This document shows, one piece after another, positions 58,201 through 64,000 of a DNA stretch of 64,000 nt. Every line of letters begins with the position of its first letter. Position 1 is the first letter of the stretch. The stretch covers positions 5,642,001 through 5,706,000 of the forward strand of contig NW_026946363.1 in assembly GCF_035222375.1 (NCBI RefSeq), in the 5' to 3' direction. The position numbers were made by a program, and so were the translations under genes. Origin of the DNA: Podospora pseudocomata (lineage: Eukaryota > Ascomycota > Sordariomycetes > Sordariales > Podosporaceae). Under the pieces are notes generated by a model. The model had not been told where the DNA came from, made no database searches, and was given only the letters and a program-made list of their open reading frames with translations.

Positions 58201-59133
58201 AGAGTGGGCGGGGACACTTGATGTACAAAGTATGCACCTCCTATGCTATCACGCGGTCCGTCACCGTTTGAGAGACACCACGAGCAACCACGATGAGCAT
58301 CCATTGCCCTGGGCTTGGACTGTACTGTGCTGTGCTTGTACTGGGTGCCCCCCAAGTCGGCCCGGAGCGTATTCCCTGTTCTGCGTTTGCAATCCTGGTA
58401 TATCTTTGAATCGTGGGTAGTGTAGGTGTGGTAAGTTGTGCGTAATGGTGGCTGAACCGGCACCATCCGTAACAACGGCCGAGAGATCGGAGCTCATCAG
58501 GGTCTGTCATCTTCTCCCCTTGCTACCCGCCCATTTGTGGGGCTTCGAAAGCCATTTCCCTTTTTTCTTCCCCTCTCCCCTATTCTTTGTTTGTACTAGA
58601 CCAAAGATGTCACTTCTTGACTCCCACCCCTCGGTGGAACCAATCCACCTGTGGCTATCAAAAGGCAAGGCAACCCAACTGGCACCTGGAACACTAGCAT
58701 GCTATCTGCAAGTCCCCGTATTCTTCCACCGGAAACTCACCGGCGATCAGACGGCGAGTTCCCGTTGTGTTCCTGAACGCCTCGAATCCAAGAGACTGAC
58801 GACAATCGTTGGTGATAGCCGAGTTGCTTCGTTTCTTGTCCCCCCTGCTGTTAGCCTCGTTCGACACCCTACCTAGGAGCTTGTGACGTTGACGCCATCG
58901 GACACAAAAGTATAAGTATCTACAACATCCTCTTTGGCCATCTGTCACATCTCAAGCACAACAGCCATATCTCGTCCTCACTTCGAAACTTCATCCCATC
59001 TCTAGCACTCGAGACTCGCTCAATTACGGACTCTCACGCTCTGAAACTTTGTCATTACAACCTCTAGACCCAAAGCCTTCTCAGAAAGACGACCACGACA
59101 CTTCAAAAGCCTACAGTCACCTCACCCTTCACC
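55244..59133. other. 3.9-kb gene-free stretch with a small imperfect minisatellite
   Basis: No supportable gene. Around 55876-55995 there are imperfect direct repeats (a GTATC[TC]ACCGTGT[TA]TCC[TC]GTCCC unit twice, flanked by two similar GG[TG]ATGGTT[CT]CCAGC copies). The last 250 bp upstream of the small Cys gene look like its promoter and leader: a TGACGT box at 58884-58889 and TATAAGTA at 58911-58918. Confidence 0.45.
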
Positions 59134-59373
59134 ATGTCTATCACAAGTGGTCAGTCGCCAGTCTGCCAGATGACTGTTTCTCAACCATCAGATAACACCG
59201 ATCAGGGACTGGTAAGAAAGACCAAAGATAGCCCGATAATCCAGGGTGAATCATCTGTCTGACCGTTCTGCTAGTTTCCCGGTGTCCGTTGCCCTACATG
59301 TGCGGCCAAGGGCCTCGAGACATGGGTCATCGAGGGTCGAGCCTGCGGAACTTGCGGTACACCTTGCCTATAG
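59134..59373 (+). CDS. Small two-exon Cys-rich protein (58 residues), CxxC pairs
   Basis: Exon 1 59134-59211 (26 codons) and exon 2 59275-59373 (32 codons plus TAG), 63-nt intron GTAAGA...TTCTGCTAG. The start context is CTTCACC-ATG-TCT after a pyrimidine-rich, CAA-containing leader, with a TATA-like TATAAGTA about 215 bp upstream. Without splicing the frame ends at codon 42. With splicing, exon 2 adds C-P-T-C (Cys32, Cys35) and C-G-T-C-G-T-P-C (Cys50, Cys53, Cys57), ending right after Cys57-Leu58; Cys11 lies in exon 1. Two CxxC pairs 15 residues apart suggest a miniature zinc ribbon (inference). There is no signal peptide, so it is probably cytosolic or nuclear. No family name can be given. 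Confidence 0.6.
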
Positions 59374-61408
59374 AGAGCTGGCTCAATCACCAAAACTGTA
59401 TAATACAATGGGGGCATCAATGGCGGTGTATGGGGTATGTAAAAGTTGGACATGGGGTTGTGATTTTGATATTCTTATCTGGTGGCTTTGGGGGGAGGAT
59501 TGCTTCTTACTGGCGTTGCTTGGTGGCTGGGGGACATGAGAAGGGGATGAGAGAGAAAAGTTCGGCGTGGGGTTCAGGGAACTATTACGATAATATTATT
59601 TGACTCATGATACCCTCATATCCTGATCAACTTATGAGATCAACATGTATCAACATCATGTGAAAGGGATGTCACTTCATCAACACTCTTGCCAGACAAC
59701 CCATATTGCCTCGACCACCTGTGGGCACCCTTCCCTCGGTAATCAACACACTGTCCTCTCAATCTTGAAACCATACGCCTGCCAAGTTCGGCGACGTGAA
59801 CAATACATACCATGTCCCTCCGGACAGTTTGGTTCCACTGAAACAGACAAGGACAGCGGCGTCTGCCACAGTCATGCCCATGGTACAGGGACATAGAGAA
59901 TCAGAAACATGCATCTACAAAGCAAGCTGAAGACTGCCGGCAATAATCCCGAGCCAGAAGAGTCTAGTATTCCATGTTTCTCTGCATTGCGATGTGCAAC
60001 GTTTCAGGGCTGTCGTGCTGAATGGGAAGGTGGCCGGTGTCTGGTGTGGTCTCACATTTGTTGACGATCATCACCAATCACCATGATGGGACTCTTCCCT
60101 TTTACCACCAGACTCGGCCAATCTCTTTCCCTAAGCTCAGTGTTATGCCAGTCACACTGCCTCGCATGCCTTTGCAGGGTTCGGGTACAGCAAGCAGTGT
60201 GAACAGTGAGCTTGAAAGGGGGGGAACAACTGCCGGTCCGTGGCCAGTTGAAACCCCACACCTAACCCACGCACCCACAGGAAAAAATGCTTATCTAATC
60301 GGACCTGCAAAATTCAACGTCCTCAAAAGCTCAATCGCCAATTTTTTTTTGCTTCTGCTTCCCAACTTCGCAACACAACGCAACACGACTCCAACAACAG
60401 CACAACATCCAGCCCGCGATGGCGCCGATGTTGATCGTCGGACAACTGCAGTGATCTTTCGATCCCCAGTTGCAGAAAAGCTACACCACACAAACTGCTC
60501 GTATCACAAAACTGAGCCAGTGACGAAAAATACTAGCTTGTCTGCCCAAACGGTAGGTCGGATCTGCCGCGAGTCTATCTTCGACAATTTTCCTTTTCTT
60601 TTCTTCTTCATCTTTCGTTCGACATTGCACGACAATTTCGTCACTCTTATGGTACGCTCCTCCTCTCATCATCCGGTCATTCTCGTCTCGTCTTCTTGTG
60701 TCTCTCACTATGATGAGAGTAATTTGCGATTGATACCGTCTAGGTGGCTCACTTTCGCCGGTGCGGCTATACCTGTCGGCCAACTGATAGTATTTCTTAC
60801 ATATTCTGAATATGGAGACACAAGAATGCGAGACTTGTTTGACCTTTCACCAAATCATCAGACCATCAGATTAACAGTCTCCCAAGGTTTCTTAGTTATC
60901 CTCTTCAACCTTCCCGCCGTTAGGTAAGCGCCTCTTCCGTCTGTTACCAGTGGACTTGGTCGCTCAAAGGTCGGGAGAAAGCAATCATTTTGCGAGGCAT
61001 CAAGTTCTTCACCTGACAGGCGTTTCTTGTACACTCATTGAGTGCCTGCTGGGTTAAATTAGTCTGTGATTGCTTACAAACTTGAATCTTTTGTGGTCAA
61101 CTCTGAGCAGTCAATATCTGTCATCCCACTCATTCACAGGTTCAGTTGCAGTTTCGAGATGTTTTTCGGTGGAAAAAATCCGGGTATTGTCATTGAATCA
61201 GTGAAGGAACGGGAGGGCAGGTATTTGACGGCCCGTGTTGTTTCAGTTTTGGGTTTGATAAAGAAAAATAACAGAAGATTGTTTGCCCTTGACTTTTTGT
61301 GTGCCCCTCGACTGCTGTGTGATTCTTTGCTAATTTACGCAAGTCCAATCCATCTTCTACCGGAACCCAGGTTCTCTCTATCCAGCATCCACTGGTGAGG
61401 TGGCACAG
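59374..61408. other. 2-kb intergenic region, no gene supported
   Basis: A 301-codon plus-strand frame (60022-60927) contains no motif. An ATG at 60419 follows a leader-like, CAA-rich stretch but meets a stop after 11 codons, and no convincing splice rescues it. A spliced non-coding transcript is possible but unproven. Confidence 0.4.
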
Positions 61409-61702
61409 TGTGACAAACCCCTATCCAGAACCTCTGAAAGGGATACTAGTCGAAGGCGCTTCTAGACAGTCTAGTTCGGTGCGGCTAAACAGTGCACAAC
61501 AATGGCTTGGTCTCAATCACAATAGTCTTGATACCAGCGAATGTGACTTGCATTGCATACCGCGGAACTATCTGCTACCCATCTAGTCCCTCCGTATATA
61601 TAGCCCTCGGGACCCTGAGGTGATCATCCTGATCTGGCCCTGATCAGCCTGCACCAACAGACCCTCACCCTAACGTACCAGTGTGAGAGTCTGGGCGTGA
61701 CA
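61409..61702. mobile_element. Possible relict solo LTR of a retrotransposon
   Basis: A 294-bp stretch beginning TGTGACAAACCCC and ending GGGCGTGACA has TG...CA ends, a TATATATA box near 61594-61602 and a base composition unlike its flanks. Read on the minus strand it starts TGTCACGCCCAG, which resembles LTR starts in fungi. The flanking pentamers (cacag on the left, gaaat on the right) do not match, so a target-site duplication is lacking. Low confidence. Confidence 0.3.
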
Positions 61703-62273
61703 GAAATTTTCATTATCCTATGATTTCTCTACCCTCCACTACGTGGAGAGTGTGGTAACCGTCGACGCCTCACACAGCTAACACCCTCAAGTAAACAACT
61801 TTACCTGCACCTGCGTCAGATGAACCTTGTGAGTTGGAGGTTGAAGGGTGGCGGGGGACATGGCAGGCCGATTTATTGAACTGGTGTATCATCACAGAGA
61901 GAAGTTTCTTACCCAGGGATATCTCATCTATCAAGAACTGCCCTTCAAAGACTCATTTGCTGCTATCGGCAGATGAACAGTCTCGGTCATCACAGTCAGG
62001 AGAAAACAAATGACAAGAACATCAATCCATTCCCATCTATATCTACGCTCCTTACTCTCTCTTCCCTTTTCCCACCACCCTCAAGATGAAATTCACTGAC
62101 AAGGACATTGTCTTGTGTTACATTATCATACCAGTACAAGCAAGGGCCAAAATGCCTGCTGCTCCTAACTGCAATAATGACCTAAATAACCAGCAACATA
62201 CACCTCCAACTGTGATAATGCGAATACCTTAAACCTAACATCGTGATGGTGGTGTACAGGGAACCAGAAGAGA
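61703..62273. other. Region downstream of the CFEM gene, no gene seen
   Basis: 570 bp, AC-rich, with a small inverted repeat CTCCAC-TAC-GTGGAG at about 61735-61749. It should contain the 3' UTR of the CFEM gene. Confidence 0.45.
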
Positions 62274-64000
62274 CTAGAATGTGAGGAAAAGAGCCTGCAG
62301 TAGGATAAACCCAAGGGCCGCTGACAGAATCACAAGAGACGGGCCATCCTGCGCCGCTTTTGCTGCCGTAACTTGGGCTGGACCAGCACCCCAGATCGAC
62401 GGTGGGATCGCGGGAATCGGCGCAACTGCACCATCACTGTCTGCTGGAGAATTGCTGCCGTTGGCTGTGGCTGCGCTTGCACTGTCTGGTGGGTCGCCAT
62501 ATGCGCCCGCTGCCCCTGATTGTTGGAAATGGGGAGCAGCAGTGAATGCTGTGTAGAAAGACGTTGTAGCCTCGTCCGCGACTTGTTGCTGCAAACCTGC
62601 GCCCTTGGCTCCCAAGTATGCAACCGTGTTTGGAGGAGCGTACGCTGGAGGATCAAACGAAACAGCCGCCAATGAAACAGGAGCTGGGGAGGGTGAAGGA
62701 GGTGGTGCAGCGACTGTTTGAGTGATTGTCACATAGACTGGTGGTGGTGGAGGGGGAGGAGGAGGTGCAGGTGCGGCTTGGGCTGCATATTGTGAACCGT
62801 CGTCTCCGTTCCCATTTCCGGCTCCGGCTGGACAGCTTGTTGGAGCAATGGCCATTGGACTTGGGGTGCCCAAGATGAAGACTGTCTCGACCAGCGGGCC
62901 TTGCAAAGCAGACTGAGAAGGTTGACATGCCCCATTGCCGCTCCCGTAACCGTTGCCATTGCCTGCTGGACATGGCTGTGATCCGCCTCCGCCGTTGGCA
63001 TAGCCTCCTGCCGGCGACTGTTGAGCTGAACTCAGACAGATGGTTGTTGTCTCGATGACAGTGAGTGTTTGGCCATTGCCTCCACCAGGAGGACCATATG
63101 CCGCAGGATCAGAGCCCCCATTCCCAGCACCCGCACCATAAGCCCCTTTTCCGCCCACGCCGCTACCACTTCCGGCACCAAAGTCATATGACCCAGCACC
63201 GCTGCCGCCGGCATTCGCACCTTGATAACCACCGTACGCATAGGAACCAGTACCTGAGCCCAAGCCGGCACCTGCTTGGGGAACTGTGACAGTCTGTGTC
63301 ATGGTAACGACCCGAGGGGGAGAGGCACTGCCTCCGCCATTGCCTCCTGCCGGTGGGCGAGGCGCAGGAGGACCGCTCGACACAAACGGGCCGGGAGGAT
63401 TGCCAGCAACATGGTTTGGCGAATACTCATCAATGACATGTGTCATGTCAGAACTGGTGCCGACGCCAGATAGAAGCCTTTCGGCATGTACCTTAGGGTT
63501 GGGCGAGGACGTCGTGCCATCGGTGTTGCCATCATCGTAGTGAAGGTTGATGTTTAGGCCGATTGGGGGGTGGTGACCGTCTGGATTCTCTGAGAATGTA
63601 TTTGGCGAAAGTATCCTTGTTTCAGGAACCAAACTGCCTTGTCCCCCAGACCCAACGTCACCAACATGGCCCATGTGCCGAGCGGCTTCGAGTTGCATTG
63701 GCGAATGGTGATTGATGATGTCGTTGGGGTCTGTTTCATCGCTAGCTACAATGTCTTGAACCATGTTGACAGGCGAGGATGTGATGCAATTCCCCGTGAC
63801 GGTTTTCAGAGCGGGTGAATATTCCACAGCGTTGCAGTTAATGAAGACGCAGTGAAAAAGATTCTGTGTCAGACATTGTCAGTGGGTGAGGTGAAGTGAG
63901 CCTGGGCATCTCAGTAAAGGCTACCTGTAGATCCTGCTTTCGCTGGCAGATACAGCGGATGTCGGCACAGTTCGTGCTTTGAAGGAGTGGTTGTAGACAA
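62274..64000 (-). CDS. CFEM-domain surface protein, 5' end beyond the window
   Basis: Two exons visible: 64000-63925 (entering from the right edge) and 63863-62274, joined across a 61-nt intron (GTAGCC...GACACAG); at least 555 residues. The splice joins two halves of a CFEM domain. In order the spacing is C-x9-C-x4-C-x-C-x11-C-x4-C-x15-C, seven of the eight family cysteines, with Asp after the second; the first Cys and signal peptide should lie beyond 64000. CFEM proteins sit at the fungal surface, and some bind haem. The remainder is Gly/Ala/Pro/Tyr-rich with two V-T-x-T-Q-T-V motifs and a run of nine prolines. The C-terminus is a hydrophobic segment of about 20 residues after A-A-Q-D-G-P-S, a plausible GPI-anchor signal. 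The open frame alone, beginning at 63827, would miss the domain. Confidence 0.85.

Noticed and set aside
60022-60927. 301-codon plus-strand frame
   Set aside because: No recognisable domain, poor start, contains homopolymer-coded Phe/Leu runs and probable splice-like sites; not convincing as protein.

Overview
The window comes from a filamentous ascomycete (Pezizomycotina), most likely a Sordariomycete. The reasons are short introns (48-83 nt, with two of about 365 nt) that use GTAAGT/GTATGT-type donors and CTAAC branch points, one gene per promoter with no operons, and a gene set of CFEM, WSC, NT-C2, PI-PLC and PKA-C proteins typical of that group. Splice sites were read by eye. In every multi-exon model the exon lengths add up to a whole number of codons, and in most of them splicing rebuilds a known motif.

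Left half (1-28,432): the 3' tail of an unidentified gene (+); a secreted two-domain fasciclin protein (-); a C2H2 zinc-finger protein with an N-terminal membrane segment (+); exosome subunit Rrp40 (-) divergent from the ribosome-associated Hsp70 Ssz1 (+); an NT-type C2 domain protein whose start lies in tiny exons (-), divergent from RNase P/MRP subunit Pop1 (+); an RBR-type E3 ubiquitin ligase (+) convergent with the PKA catalytic subunit (-); and a GRAM-TBC-EF-hand Rab GAP of the Gyp2/Mdr1 type (+) divergent from PKA. These are mostly housekeeping and signalling genes: RNA processing, nascent-chain folding, cAMP signalling and vesicle traffic.

Centre (28,433-41,788): one giant gene of about 12.5 kb encodes a predicted 4,119-residue secreted protein. 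It has a signal peptide, three WSC carbohydrate-binding domains, a Thr/Ser tract of roughly 3,200 residues that is almost free of proline and charge, four spaced beta-strand-like motifs near the end of that tract, and a non-repetitive tail with no visible GPI or membrane anchor. It is the outstanding object of the window.

Right half (41,789-64,000): gene-sparse. It holds a probably myristoylated disordered 1,141-residue protein, a phosphoinositide-specific phospholipase C, a 58-residue two-exon protein with CxxC pairs, a possible relict LTR, and a CFEM-domain surface protein (-) that runs off the right edge. Between them are intergenic stretches of 2-4 kb with microsatellites and no supportable genes. 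The three surface proteins (FAS1, WSC giant, CFEM) and the two signalling enzymes (PKA, PLC) are probably neighbours by chance; nothing in the sequence links their regulation.
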